Notes: generated by a model from the letters alone, not told the origin. A stretch of 64,000 nt of DNA from Pseudoblastomonas marina (GCF_014641655.1 NZ_BMID01000001.1:2508427-2572426); one strand, 5' to 3'. Positions 50,936 to 60,185 are shown, counted from the stretch's first letter. Numbers and translations are program-made.

Positions 50936-51805
50936 CTACTCGGCCCGCAGCGACTTGAGCGTGATCGACATCCGGCGGTTGCGCGGATCGCGCGAATCGT
51001 CGGCGTTGAAGGGCTGCTTGTCGGCGACTCCCTCGATCTTGTCGAAACGGCCCTCCGCCACGCCGCCGGCGAGCAGCGCTTCGCGGGTCGCTTCGGCGCG
51101 CGAGGCGGACAGCAGCCAGTTGTTCATCCGCTTGCCGGCAGCATAGGGCAGGCTGTCGGTGTGACCGCGCACGGCGATCTTGTTGGGCATGTCCGTGATC
51201 GTCTGCGCGACCTCGATGAGCAATTTTCTCGCGCGCGGGACGAGCCGGGTGTCGGACAGCTCGAACATCGCGAAATCGGCGGCGTCGATCACTTCGATCC
51301 GCAGGCCTTCCTCGGTCTGGGTGAAGCGAAGGTTTTCCTCGAGACCCCTCAGCTGCGCCTCGTTCTTGATGCGCTGGCGGATCTCGCGTTCGATCGCCTC
51401 GAACTGGCGCTTGTCCTCGGCGCTAAGGTCGGCGTCGCGTCCGTCCCTGCTGCCGGTGGCGTCCTTCGGGATCGTCATCGTCTTCGTGCCCGTCTGGCCC
51501 TGCGCATGCGGATAGCTGTCCTGCGCCACGATGGCATCGCCGCCGAACACGCCGTCCGAACCGGCGCTGCCCTGCTTTGTCTCGACCAGCGTCGGCGAGA
51601 AATAATCCGCAAGCCCCTTGCGCTGCGCCTCATCGGTCGCGCCGAGCAACCACATCAGCAGGAAGAACGCCATCATCGCAGTCACGAAGTCGGCATAGGC
51701 GACCTTCCAAGCGCCGCCGTGATGCGCGCCGTGATCGCCGCCGACGATCTTCTTGATGATGATCGGGCGCTGGTTGGAGCCCGTACCGGCTGCGCGGCTG
51801 GCCAT
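50936..51805 (-). CDS. motB: flagellar motor stator protein MotB
   Basis: The 289-residue stator subunit has the single TM with the proton-binding D39 in VAYADFVTAMMAFFLLMWLLG, a plug/linker and a C-terminal OmpA-like peptidoglycan-binding domain: VRGHTDSLPYAAG, NNWLLSASRAEATREALLAGGV and ADKQPFNADDSRDPRNRRMS. It anchors the stator to the wall. It follows motA by 3 bases. Confidence 0.95.
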   Translation of the reverse strand: MASRAAGTGSNQRPIIIKKIVGGDHGAHHGGAWKVAYADFVTAMMAFFLLMWLLGATDEAQRKGLADYFSPTLVETKQGSAGSDGVFGGDAIVAQDSYPHAQGQTGTKTMTIPKDATGSRDGRDADLSAEDKRQFEAIEREIRQRIKNEAQLRGLEENLRFTQTEEGLRIEVIDAADFAMFELSDTRLVPRARKLLIEVAQTITDMPNKIAVRGHTDSLPYAAGKRMNNWLLSASRAEATREALLAGGVAEGRFDKIEGVADKQPFNADDSRDPRNRRMSITLKSLRAE

Positions 51806-51808
51806 GGC

Positions 51809-52672
51809 TCAGCGCGCCCGCATGCCGTCGAAGACGTCGGCGAAGCTCGGCTGGTTGGCATGGCCCAGGCTCGAGCGGGCGGCTTCGATCACCAGCGGCT
51901 GCGGATGCCCGTGCAGCGTCGCGACGATGATCTGCTTGGCAACCTCGTAGATCATGCAATCCTCTTCGATGATCGCCTTCACGCGGTTGGCCATCGGGCC
52001 GACCAGCCCGTAGGCGAGCAGCACGCCCAGGAAGGTCCCGACCAGCGCCGAACCGATCATCCCGCCGAGGACTGCGGGCGGCTGGTCGATCGAACCCATC
52101 GTCTTGACCACGCCGAGCACCGCGGCGACGATGCCGAGCGCGGGCAGCGCATCGGCCAGCCACTGCAGGTTGTTGGCCGGGCCCATCGCTTCCTTGTGAT
52201 GGGTCTTGAGATGCTGGTCGACGACCTCCTCGACCGAATAGGGATCGAGGTCGCCCGAGCTCACTACCACCAGCCGCAGGCTGTCGCAGATCAGCGAGAC
52301 GAGCGTCTTGTCGGCCAGGAGGCGCGGAAATTCGGCGAAGATCGCGCTGTTTTCGGGTTCTTCGACATGCGGTTCGAGCGCGACCGGACCTTCGGTCTTG
52401 AGCAACTTCATCAGCTTGCCGCAAAGGAAGATGCAGTCGAGATAGTCCTGGCGCTTGTACTTGGGGCCCTTGAACGCTTTCGCGAACCCACCGCCCACAG
52501 CCTTGAGCTGGCTGCCATTGTTGCCGATCGTCAGGGCCGCCACGCCGGCACCGCCGATGATCATCATCTCGAGCGGGAGGGCCTTGAGGACGGCACCCAT
52601 GTCGCCCCCCGAAATGATGAAGCCACCGAACACCATGGCGATCAGGATGACGAAGCCGATTGCGGGCATCAT
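51809..52672 (-). CDS. motA: flagellar motor stator protein MotA
   Basis: The 287-residue protein has four TM segments and the MotA signature: LEMMIIGGAGVAALTIGN near the N-terminus, the cytoplasmic charged region with R and E residues, and VAAVLGVVKTMGSIDQPPAVLGGMIGSALVGTFLGVLLAYGLVGP with the conserved prolines. It drives rotation with MotB. Either ATG at 52672 or 52669 can be the start. A sigma-28-like promoter lies 70-95 bases upstream. Confidence 0.95.
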   Translation of the reverse strand: MMPAIGFVILIAMVFGGFIISGGDMGAVLKALPLEMMIIGGAGVAALTIGNNGSQLKAVGGGFAKAFKGPKYKRQDYLDCIFLCGKLMKLLKTEGPVALEPHVEEPENSAIFAEFPRLLADKTLVSLICDSLRLVVVSSGDLDPYSVEEVVDQHLKTHHKEAMGPANNLQWLADALPALGIVAAVLGVVKTMGSIDQPPAVLGGMIGSALVGTFLGVLLAYGLVGPMANRVKAIIEEDCMIYEVAKQIIVATLHGHPQPLVIEAARSSLGHANQPSFADVFDGMRAR

Positions 52673-52741
52673 GAGTGTGGATTCCTTCGTTGCAGCTTCC
52701 CCGCCATCGGTCGATCCAAGGCGGGCATTTCGGGTAACGGG

Positions 52742-52767
52742 TTAACGGCGCGATGCTGCACCGTTTA
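52742..52767 (-). promoter_or_regulatory. candidate sigma-28 (FliA) promoter for motA-motB
   Basis: On the minus strand TAAA (52767-52764) and GCCGTTAA (52749-52742) are separated by 14 bases. The E. coli pattern is TAAA-N15-GCCGATAA. It would start transcription roughly 60 bases before motA. One base short of ideal spacing and one mismatch, so a medium-low call. Confidence 0.4.
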
Positions 52768-52786
52768 AGGCAATTTGCACCGTCGC

Positions 52787-53632
52787 TCAGCGCAGGTAGT
52801 CGAGCAGCGAACGCTGGGTGATCTTGGCGTAGACCGCCTGCGCGGCCTCGAGCGAGATATCGAGCGCCTGGAGCTTGGTGATCGCCTCGCTGACATTGGT
52901 GTCCTCGATCTCCTGGCGCCGCTCGGCGAGCACCACCCGGCTTTCGATGAACTGGTTGCGCGCGCTTTCGAGCCGGCCGCGGGCGACGCCCTGCTGGGTC
53001 AGCATCGCGGTCATGTAGTCGATCGCACCGTCGAGCGGGGTCAGGCGCGAATTGCGATCGGCCTGGGTACCGTTGCGGACCGCATCGATCGTCTCGAGCA
53101 ACAGGTCCTCGATCATGGAGACCCCGGGCGCAGAGCCGGGAGCCTTGCCGAACAATTGCTGCGCCGTCGGCGAGGCGATCACGTGGCGGGTGCCGCCGAT
53201 CGGCACCTCGATCGCGATCTCGGCAAACAACTTGCCGCCGAACGGATCGTCCTGCGTCATGATGTCGCGGATATTGGCGAGGATGCCCTCGAGTTCGATC
53301 GCGATCCCCTCGCGGTTGACCGCGTTGATCGAATCGTTGTTCGACTGGAGCACAAGTTCCTTCGCCCGGATCAATCCCGAGGTGATCTCGCTCATGCTCG
53401 ATTCGGCCTGCACGGCGCGGGTTTCGGCGCGCCCGATATTGGCGACCCAGGCCTCCTCGTTGCCCTGCTGGCGGGCGATGACCGAGACTTCGAGCCAGCC
53501 CTGCGGGTCGTCCGACGGCTTGATCAGCCGCTTGCCGGTCGAAATCGCCTTCTGCTGGTCGCCGATCGACTTCATCAGGTCGAGCTGGTTCTGGACGGCG
53601 TCGGGCGGGCGGTTGCGGTTGATCGAGAGCAT
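52787..53632 (-). CDS. flgL: flagellar hook-filament junction protein FlgL
   Basis: The 281-residue protein is flagellin-like at both ends: MLSINRNRPPDAVQNQLDLM...ISTGKRLIKPSDDPQGW at the N-terminus and ESRVVLAERRQEIEDTNVSEAITKLQALDISLEAAQAVY near the C-terminus. It is the last gene of the flgB-L operon, 22 bases after flgK, and joins hook to filament. The flagellin gene itself is outside the window. Confidence 0.92.
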   Translation of the reverse strand: MLSINRNRPPDAVQNQLDLMKSIGDQQKAISTGKRLIKPSDDPQGWLEVSVIARQQGNEEAWVANIGRAETRAVQAESSMSEITSGLIRAKELVLQSNNDSINAVNREGIAIELEGILANIRDIMTQDDPFGGKLFAEIAIEVPIGGTRHVIASPTAQQLFGKAPGSAPGVSMIEDLLLETIDAVRNGTQADRNSRLTPLDGAIDYMTAMLTQQGVARGRLESARNQFIESRVVLAERRQEIEDTNVSEAITKLQALDISLEAAQAVYAKITQRSLLDYLR

Positions 53633-53654
53633 GGTGGGTTCAGCCTTTCTCGGC

Positions 53655-54986
53655 CTAGAAGATGTTGAGGATCGACTGGGTTGTCTCGCGCGCGACCTGA
53701 ATCACGCGGCTCGCGGCTTCGTAGGCCTGCTGCAACCGGATGAGGTCGGCGGTCTCGCGGTCGAGGTCGACCCGCGAAACCGCGTCGCGCGCGCTGCGGG
53801 CGTTGCGATCGAGCGCCTGCGCGGCCGATTGCTCGTTGCGCGCGGCGATCACGAGATTCGAATGGACCGAGATGATCTGGTTCCAGTTGCGCTCGATATT
53901 GCCCGAAGCGCGCAGGTCGGCGAGCCCGAGGAGGTTGCCGTTGGGCTTGCCGTCGGCCGATGCGACCGCGAGTTCCGCTGCCATGGCCGGGATCGCGGAC
54001 AGCCCTGCTGCACCTGCGCCGGTGGTAAGCAGCGCCTTGCCGGGGATTCCCGTATCGGTGCGCCCGTTGGCGTGCCAGTCATTGACCTGCGTGGCGAAAT
54101 CTTCGGCCAGCTGGTCGAGCTGGGCGAGGTCGGAGGCGGCGACGTTGCGCGCCCGGCTCATGCCGGCGAGCATGCCGTCGCTCGGGACCTTGCCGCCCTG
54201 GCCGTTGACCTGCACCAGCAGGCTGCCGTCGGCGTTCTCGACGAGGCTCAGTTGGCCGACGACGCCGATCGCGGAGATCGTTTCGCCGGCATAACGGACC
54301 GTCGCCACGCCGTTTTCGCCGAGGCTGATCTCGGCATCGAGCCGCTCGCTGATGACGGCCAGCGCCGCATCGCGCGTGTCGAGCAGGCCGGCATGCGCCT
54401 GGGTGCCCGGCTGGGTGCGGCGCAGGTCGAAATTGGTGCGCGAAAGATCGGCCAGGGTCTGGTTGAGACCGATCAGTTCGGAACCGGCGCGCGCGGAAAT
54501 CTGGTCGATCGCGAGATTGAGGTTGGCCGAGGTGCGGCGGAAGGTTTCCGCAGTCGCGTTGATCTCGTTGATGAAGGTCGTGCGCAGCGCGTTGTCGAAT
54601 GGCACCGCGGCCAGTTCCTCGGCGCGGGAATAGAAATCGGTGAGGCGCTGGCCGACGTCCTCGCCGGCATTGTCGAGCCCGGTCTCGATCGAGCCGAGCC
54701 ACCCGGTCAGCGTTTCGGAGCGCACCAATGCCGCGCCGCTGAGGCGCACCGACGCTTCCATGAACTCGTCGCCCGAACGTGCGATCTTGTTGATGCGCGT
54801 GCCACTCAGGCCGCTCTGGACCGAATAGAGCGGGTTGAGCGAGCCGGTGATGGTGGCATCGCCCATCAGCACGTCGCGGCGTACATAGTCGCCGTTCTCG
54901 ACGTTGGCGATGTTCTGCGACACCGTCTCCATCGCCGTGCTGTAGCCGCGCAGGGCGGAACGCCCGATGGTCAGCAATCCGCTCAT
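53655..54986 (-). CDS. flgK: flagellar hook-associated protein FlgK
   Basis: The 443-residue protein has the rod/hook N-terminal motif SALRGYSTAMETVSQNIANVENGDYVRRDV and C-terminal helix RVDLDRETADLIRLQQAYEAASRVIQ. It forms the first junction at the hook tip. It overlaps flgJ by ATGA. FlgN, encoded at 63273, is the likely export chaperone. Confidence 0.93.
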   Translation of the reverse strand: MSGLLTIGRSALRGYSTAMETVSQNIANVENGDYVRRDVLMGDATITGSLNPLYSVQSGLSGTRINKIARSGDEFMEASVRLSGAALVRSETLTGWLGSIETGLDNAGEDVGQRLTDFYSRAEELAAVPFDNALRTTFINEINATAETFRRTSANLNLAIDQISARAGSELIGLNQTLADLSRTNFDLRRTQPGTQAHAGLLDTRDAALAVISERLDAEISLGENGVATVRYAGETISAIGVVGQLSLVENADGSLLVQVNGQGGKVPSDGMLAGMSRARNVAASDLAQLDQLAEDFATQVNDWHANGRTDTGIPGKALLTTGAGAAGLSAIPAMAAELAVASADGKPNGNLLGLADLRASGNIERNWNQIISVHSNLVIAARNEQSAAQALDRNARSARDAVSRVDLDRETADLIRLQQAYEAASRVIQVARETTQSILNIF

Positions 54987-55282
54987 ATCCTGCCCTCGAA
55001 CTGTTTCAGTAGAAGCTCGGCGATGCCGAATTCGGTGCTGTCGGCCATGGCATCTGCCATCCGCGCGTCCTGCATGTCGCGGAACTGCTCGGTGCCCTGG
55101 TTGCCAAAGATGTCCTCGGCGAGCGACGCGCTGCGCATCGAGCCGATCATCTGCCGCAGGAACACCGCCTCGAACGCCTCCGCCGCGGCGCGCAGTTCTT
55201 CCTTGCGCGCCGCGGTAGCGGAATCGGTCGTGGCGGTCGTACCGGCGGCCAGGTTGGCCGAAAAGGCGGTGGGATCGATCAC
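54983..55282 (-). CDS. flgJ: FlgJ-type rod-binding protein, rod-cap domain only
   Basis: The 99-residue protein contains only the N-terminal Rod-binding domain (AAEAFEAVFLRQMIGSMRSASLAEDIFGNQGTEQFRDMQD). E. coli FlgJ also has a C-terminal muramidase (about 310 residues total); that half is missing here, and a separate transglycosylase gene lies at 63732. It starts with GTG in a GTGA overlap with flgI. Confidence 0.9.
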   Translation of the reverse strand: MIDPTAFSANLAAGTTATTDSATAARKEELRAAAEAFEAVFLRQMIGSMRSASLAEDIFGNQGTEQFRDMQDARMADAMADSTEFGIAELLLKQFEGRI

Positions 55283-56379
55283 TGGATGATCAACTCCGCC
55301 TTGAGCGCACCGGCCTGCTTGAGCGCATCGAGGATCGCCGCGAGGTCGCTCGGGCTGGCCCCGATCGCGTTGATCGATTCGACGATCTCCGACAGCGATG
55401 CGCCCTGAGTGATGAAGGCCGAAGCCGGTTCCTGCTCGATCGCGATATCGCTGCGCTGTTCGACCGCGGTCTGGCCACGGCTGAACGGCGCGGGCTGGAC
55501 GATCTCGGGGCTCTCGGTGACCCGAACGGTCAGCGATCCGTGGCTCACCGCCGCGGGGCTGATCTTGACCGCGCCGTTGATCACCACCGTGCCGGTGCGG
55601 GCGTTGACGATCACGCGCGCCGGGGCTTCGCCCGGATTGACGTCCATGTTCTCGATCGCGCCCATCAGCAGCACGCGCTGGGTCGGGTCGGCCGGAGCCT
55701 GGATGCGGATCGAGACCGCGTCGGTCGCGACCGCGAGGTCCTGGCCCGAAAGCTCGTTGATCTGGTCCGCCACGCGCAGGGCGGTGGTGATGTCGGCCTG
55801 GGCGAGGTTGAAGGTGAGGTAGGGGCTCTGCTCGAACCCGGTCGCGACCAGCCGTTCGACGGTCGCCCCGCCGGCGATCCGGCCGACCGACGGGATATTG
55901 ACCGTGGTGGTCGATCCGTCGCGGCCCTCGACGCCCAGACCGCCGACGGCGAGGTTGCCCTGCGCCATCGCGTAGATCTGGCCGTCCGCACCCATCAGCG
56001 GCATCATCACCAGCGTCCCGCCCCGCAACGACTTCGCCTTGCCGATGGCCGAGACGGTCACGTCGATGCGCTGGCCGGGCTTGGCCATCGCGGGAAGCTC
56101 GGCGGTGACGAGCACCGCGGCGGCGTTCTTGGTCGCCGGGTTGACGCCCGGGGGCAGGGTCAGCCCGAACCGGTTGGCGACGCCCTTCATCGCGACGGTC
56201 GCGTATTCGAGGCTGTCGTCGCCGGTGCCGGGCAGGCCGACCACGATCCCGTAGCCGGTCAACTGGTTGCTGCGCAGGCCCTGGAAGGTGCCGAGATCCT
56301 TGATGCGCTCGGCGCGCACCGGGCTCGTCGCACCGATCAGGATGGCGAAGCAGGCGAACAGGGAGATGATCCGTTTCAT
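55279..56379 (-). CDS. flgI: flagellar P-ring protein FlgI
   Basis: The 366-residue periplasmic protein has a signal peptide (ends SPVRA) and the P-ring signature RIKDLGTFQGLRSNQLTGYGIVVGLPGTGD, with VLVTAELPAMAKPGQRIDV and ASLSEIVESINAIGASP at the C-terminus. It builds the P-ring bushing around the rod. It overlaps flgH by one base (TGATG). Confidence 0.95.
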   Translation of the reverse strand: MKRIISLFACFAILIGATSPVRAERIKDLGTFQGLRSNQLTGYGIVVGLPGTGDDSLEYATVAMKGVANRFGLTLPPGVNPATKNAAAVLVTAELPAMAKPGQRIDVTVSAIGKAKSLRGGTLVMMPLMGADGQIYAMAQGNLAVGGLGVEGRDGSTTTVNIPSVGRIAGGATVERLVATGFEQSPYLTFNLAQADITTALRVADQINELSGQDLAVATDAVSIRIQAPADPTQRVLLMGAIENMDVNPGEAPARVIVNARTGTVVINGAVKISPAAVSHGSLTVRVTESPEIVQPAPFSRGQTAVEQRSDIAIEQEPASAFITQGASLSEIVESINAIGASPSDLAAILDALKQAGALKAELIIQ

Positions 56380-57050
56380 CAGAAAGGACTCACCTTGTTG
56401 AAGAAGCGCTGGAGCCAGCCTTGCTTGCTGCCCTCGGCGATTTCGCCAGCGCCACCGTAGTTGATCCGCGCGTCGGCGACGCGCGAGGAGGCGACCACAT
56501 TGTCCGGACTGATGTCGGTCGAGCGAACGAGGCCGCTGAAGCGAATGTATTCGTCGCCGCGGTTGAGCATGATCAGCTTCTCGCCGCGTACCAGCATGGT
56601 ACCGTTGGGATAGACTTCGGCCACGGTGACCGCGATCTCGCCGCGCAGCGAATTGCTCTGCTGTGCGCTGGCGCCGCCCGAGAAATCGGTGCCGCCGCCG
56701 ATCGAGACGTCGCTCGGCTTGAACACAGCGAGCGGGCCGGTGGTCGGCGGGGTGATGCCGAAATTGCCCGAGCGATCGAGATCGGCGCTGTTCGACTTGA
56801 CCGCCTGGGTCCGTTCGATCAGCGCGATGGTCAGCAGGTCGCCGACGCGCGCGGCGCGCGCGCCCGAGGTGAGCGGGGCATAGCCCTGCGAAGCCTGGAA
56901 GATCGAGCCGTCGTTGGTCGGCACGACCTGCTGCGGCGGGGCCGGCGGGGGCAGGGTCGCGGCAAAGCGCGGATCGGGCGCTGCGGCGTTCGAGCCCATG
57001 CAGGCTGCGAGCAGCGGTGCGGCGGCGAAGGCGATGATGATGTTCTTCAT
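56379..57050 (-). CDS. flgH: flagellar L-ring lipoprotein FlgH
   Basis: The 223-residue product has a lipoprotein signal (MKNIIIAFAAAPLLAAC, cysteine 17) and the L-ring core RVGDLLTIALIERTQAVKS, GGTDFSGGASAQQSNSLRGEIAVTV and RSTDISPDNVVASSRVADARINYGG. It forms the outer-membrane bushing. It lies between flgG and flgI. Confidence 0.95.
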   Translation of the reverse strand: MKNIIIAFAAAPLLAACMGSNAAAPDPRFAATLPPPAPPQQVVPTNDGSIFQASQGYAPLTSGARAARVGDLLTIALIERTQAVKSNSADLDRSGNFGITPPTTGPLAVFKPSDVSIGGGTDFSGGASAQQSNSLRGEIAVTVAEVYPNGTMLVRGEKLIMLNRGDEYIRFSGLVRSTDISPDNVVASSRVADARINYGGAGEIAEGSKQGWLQRFFNKVSPF

Positions 57051-57067
57051 GCTTTATCCCTCCCCGA

Positions 57068-57856
57068 TCAGAGCTGCTGGTTGGCGAACTGGAGCATTTC
57101 GTCGGTCGCCTGGATCATCTTGGAATTCACCTCGTAGGCGCGTTGGGTTTCGATCATGTCAACGAGCTCTTCGACGATGTTGACGTTCGATCCCTCGAGC
57201 GCGCCCTGGCGCATCAGGCCGCGGCCTTCCTCGCCGCCGGCACCCACGATCGGGGCCCCGCTGGCGGCGGTTTCCTTCAGCAGGTTGTTGCCAATCGACT
57301 GGAGACCGGCCCCGTTGACGAAATTGGCGAGTTCGATGCGGCCGAGTTCGCTCGGTTCGGCCTGGCCGGCGAGCGTGGCCGAAACCGTTCCGTCGGCGCC
57401 GATGGTGATCGCGGTGGCGCCCTCGGGCACCTGGATCTGCGGTTCGAGCGGGAGGCCGTCGGAGGTCACCATCGTGCCGTCCGCGGTGAGGTTGAAATTG
57501 CCCGAGCGGGTGTAGGCCATCGAGCCGTCCGGCTGCGAGACCTGGAAATAGCCCGCGCCTTCGATCGCGAGGTCGAGCGCATTGCCGGTGGTCTGCACCG
57601 AGCCCTGCGTCTCGATCCGCGCGGTGCCCGAGATCGCCACGCCGGTACCGAGCGAAAGCCCGGTGGCGAAGCGGTTCTGCTGGTCGGCCTGCGCACCCTG
57701 CTGGACGACCTGCTGGTAGGCCAGCGTTTCGAACTGCGCTCGGTCGCGCTTGAAGCCGGTGGTGTTCACGTTCGCCAGGTTGTTGGCGATCACGCGCATC
57801 TTGGTGTTCTGTGCGTCGAGCCCGGTGCGGGCGACCTGCAAGGCGGAATTGCTCAT
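57068..57856 (-). CDS. flgG: distal rod protein FlgG
   Basis: The 262-residue protein shows SNSALQVARTGLDAQNTKMRVIANNLANVNTTGFKRDRAQFE and the C-terminal SNVNIVEELVDMIETQRAYEVNSKMIQATDEML, the classic FlgG ends. It forms the distal rod. Confidence 0.96.
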   Translation of the reverse strand: MSNSALQVARTGLDAQNTKMRVIANNLANVNTTGFKRDRAQFETLAYQQVVQQGAQADQQNRFATGLSLGTGVAISGTARIETQGSVQTTGNALDLAIEGAGYFQVSQPDGSMAYTRSGNFNLTADGTMVTSDGLPLEPQIQVPEGATAITIGADGTVSATLAGQAEPSELGRIELANFVNGAGLQSIGNNLLKETAASGAPIVGAGGEEGRGLMRQGALEGSNVNIVEELVDMIETQRAYEVNSKMIQATDEMLQFANQQL

Positions 57857-57880
57857 GTTCTATCTCCTGGATATCTGGGA

Positions 57881-58624
57881 TCAGCGCGGAAGCTGCATGA
57901 CGCTGGCACCGCCATCGTCCATTTCCTTCGCGGTCGTCAGAAGCTTGACCTGGGTTTCGTAAGCGCGGCTTGTTTCGATCATGTCGACCAGCGCTTCGGT
58001 CATGTTCACGTTCGATCCCTCCAGGGCTCCACTGCGAAGCCTTGCATCGGGATTTGACGGCAGCACGCCGCCATTCTTAACCCGGAAGAGGGTATCCTCG
58101 CCCTTCACCACCTCGCTGCCGGCGGTGCTGACGATGCGCAGCCGGTCGACCTGCTGCGGCTGGTTGGGGTTGCCGCCGGCCGGGACGATCCACACACCGC
58201 CATCCTCGGCAATGCGCACGCTGTCGGCCGGGGGCAGTGTCAGCGGCCCGCCTTCGCCGAGCACGGGGTGCCCGTCGCCGGTGGTGACGAGACCGCTTTC
58301 GGTCATCATCAGGTCGCCGCGACGGGTGTAACCCTCGTCTCCATTGGGGGCCTGCACGGCAAGCATGCCCTGACCCCCGATCGCGATGTCGAGCGGACGC
58401 CCCGTTTCCTTGACTGCACCGGGGTTGAGATCCGCGGTCAGCACGTATTCGTTCACCGTCGCACGGCTCTGGAGGCCTTTGCCTTCCAGGTATTTCGCCT
58501 GTGCGGTGACGATCTCCGCCTTGAAGCCGGTGGTGTCGGCATTGGCCATGTTGTGCGCGATCGCCGTCTGGCGGTTCAGCACGCCCTGCATGGCGCGAAG
58601 GTTGAGATGGATCATGCGGTCCAT
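57881..58624 (-). CDS. flgF: proximal rod protein FlgF
   Basis: The 247-residue protein has the rod N-terminus IHLNLRAMQGVLNRQTAIAHNMANADTTGFKAE and C-terminus SNVNMTEALVDMIETSRAYETQVKLLTTAKEMDDG. Position and length identify it as FlgF, between flgE and flgG. Confidence 0.92.
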   Translation of the reverse strand: MDRMIHLNLRAMQGVLNRQTAIAHNMANADTTGFKAEIVTAQAKYLEGKGLQSRATVNEYVLTADLNPGAVKETGRPLDIAIGGQGMLAVQAPNGDEGYTRRGDLMMTESGLVTTGDGHPVLGEGGPLTLPPADSVRIAEDGGVWIVPAGGNPNQPQQVDRLRIVSTAGSEVVKGEDTLFRVKNGGVLPSNPDARLRSGALEGSNVNMTEALVDMIETSRAYETQVKLLTTAKEMDDGGASVMQLPR

Positions 58625-58680
58625 GGGAATGTCCCTCGATGAGTCGGTGAAACGGGGTCGTCAGCTCGCGGAGGCGATCA

Positions 58681-59511
58681 TCAGACCTGCAGGTTGACGA
58701 TCGTCTGCGTCATGTTGTTGGCGGTCTCGATCGCCTGCGCGTTGGCCTGGAAGTTGCGCTGCGCCGCGATCAGCGACACCAGCTCTTCGGTGATGTCGAT
58801 ATTGGCGGTTTCGAGCGAACCCGAACGGACCGAACCCATCGGGCCGGAGCCGGCCTGGACGAGCTGGGCGAGGCCCGACTGGCCGGTGGCCTGCCAGTGC
58901 GCGTCGCCGACCGGGCGCAGGCCCTCGACCGCAACGAAGCTCGCCATGGCAAGGCTGCCCAGCGCCTGCTGGTTGCCGTTCGAATAGGTCGCGACGATCG
59001 TGCCGTTGGTGTCGACGTTGATATTGGCGAGCACGGCGGCGGGATCGCTCGGATCGTTGGAGGGCAGGACCAGGTTGGTCATGTCGGCCGGATCGGTCGA
59101 GGTGATCACGCCGTTGGCATCGACCGGCAGGAGCTGGACGATGTTGCCGGTGCTGTCGACCACTTCGCGGTCGTTGTTGACGCTGAACGCGCCGTTGCGG
59201 GTGTAGGTGATCGATGCCGTCGCATCGGGACTCTTGACGGTGAAGAAACCTTCGCCGGCGACCGCGAGGTCGAGCGTGCGATCGGTGCTCTGCAAGGTGC
59301 CCTGGGTGAACTGCTGGGTGATGCCCTGCAGCTGGACGCCCTGGCCGGCGATCTTCTTGGTCGCCTGCGTCGGCGAGGCCGCGAACAGGTCACCGAAAGA
59401 GGCGCGGCTCTTCTTGAAGCCGGTCGAGTTGCCGTTGGCGATGTTGTTCGAGACCACCGAGAGGTCGGTCTGCGCGGCCTTCAGGCCCGAAAGGGAAGTG
59501 AGAAAGGACAT
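58681..59511 (-). CDS. flgE: flagellar hook protein FlgE, short form
   Basis: The 276-residue protein has hook ends SFLTSLSGLKAAQTDLSVVSNNIANGNSTGFKKSRASFGD and NIDITEELVSLIAAQRNFQANAQAIETANNMTQTIVNLQV. Typical FlgE is 400 or more residues, so outer hook domains are much reduced here, to a size close to FlgG. It is still the best FlgE candidate because it follows flgD in the operon. Confidence 0.88.
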   Translation of the reverse strand: MSFLTSLSGLKAAQTDLSVVSNNIANGNSTGFKKSRASFGDLFAASPTQATKKIAGQGVQLQGITQQFTQGTLQSTDRTLDLAVAGEGFFTVKSPDATASITYTRNGAFSVNNDREVVDSTGNIVQLLPVDANGVITSTDPADMTNLVLPSNDPSDPAAVLANINVDTNGTIVATYSNGNQQALGSLAMASFVAVEGLRPVGDAHWQATGQSGLAQLVQAGSGPMGSVRSGSLETANIDITEELVSLIAAQRNFQANAQAIETANNMTQTIVNLQV

Positions 59512-59547
59512 TGCTTGGTTCTCCTGTTGAGACTTGGGTCCCGGCGG

Positions 59548-60183
59548 TCAGCTGACGCCGCGAATGGTGTTGATGTCGATCGGTCCGGCGGGGGTGGTAA
59601 GCGTCGTGCCCGCGCTGGAACTGTTGACCGCCGAGACCGGCAGCCAGGCGGCGGTCGAGCTGGCGACGCCGCCCGATACGCGGACGCGCAGCGGCCCGAG
59701 ATCGACCGGCTGGCCGTTCTCGTCGACGCTGGCGAAACCGAACGGAACGGGGCCCGCCTGGGCCGGGCCTGTGGCGCTGCGCACGACGTTGCCCTTCTGG
59801 TCGACCAGTTCGATGGTGAGGTTGTCGCTCGGCCCGGCAAGCGTGACTTCGCCGCGGTACACACCGCCGCGATCCATTGCCGCGGTCTTGCTCTCGGCGA
59901 GCACCGACTTGCCGATATAATTGCTCGCTTCGGACAGGCGCGAGGCGCTGAAGGCCTCGGAAATGCCTTTCAGCGAGGCGTTCATCTCGGCGATGCCGGC
60001 GACCTGGCTGAATTGCGCCATCTGCGCGACCATGGCCGTATTGTCGACCGGATCGAACGGATCCTGGAACTTGAGCTGGGCAGTCATCAGCTGGAGGAAC
60101 TGGGCCTGGCCCATGTCCTCGCCGCCCTTGGCGTTCTTGGGCTGGGCGACGGTGAGACCCGCGGGGAGCGTGCTGGAAATCAT
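59548..60183 (-). CDS. flgD: flagellar hook-cap protein FlgD
   Basis: The 211-residue protein has FlgD ends: MGQAQFLQLMTAQLKFQDPFDPVDNTAMVAQMAQFSQVAGI and a FlgD-type immunoglobulin-like C-terminal domain (GGVYRGEVTLAGPSDNLTIELVDQKGNVVR). It caps the growing hook. The ATG at 60183 is 2 bases after the flgC stop. Confidence 0.93.
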   Translation of the reverse strand: MISSTLPAGLTVAQPKNAKGGEDMGQAQFLQLMTAQLKFQDPFDPVDNTAMVAQMAQFSQVAGIAEMNASLKGISEAFSASRLSEASNYIGKSVLAESKTAAMDRGGVYRGEVTLAGPSDNLTIELVDQKGNVVRSATGPAQAGPVPFGFASVDENGQPVDLGPLRVRVSGGVASSTAAWLPVSAVNSSSAGTTLTTPAGPIDINTIRGVS

Positions 60184-60185
60184 GA

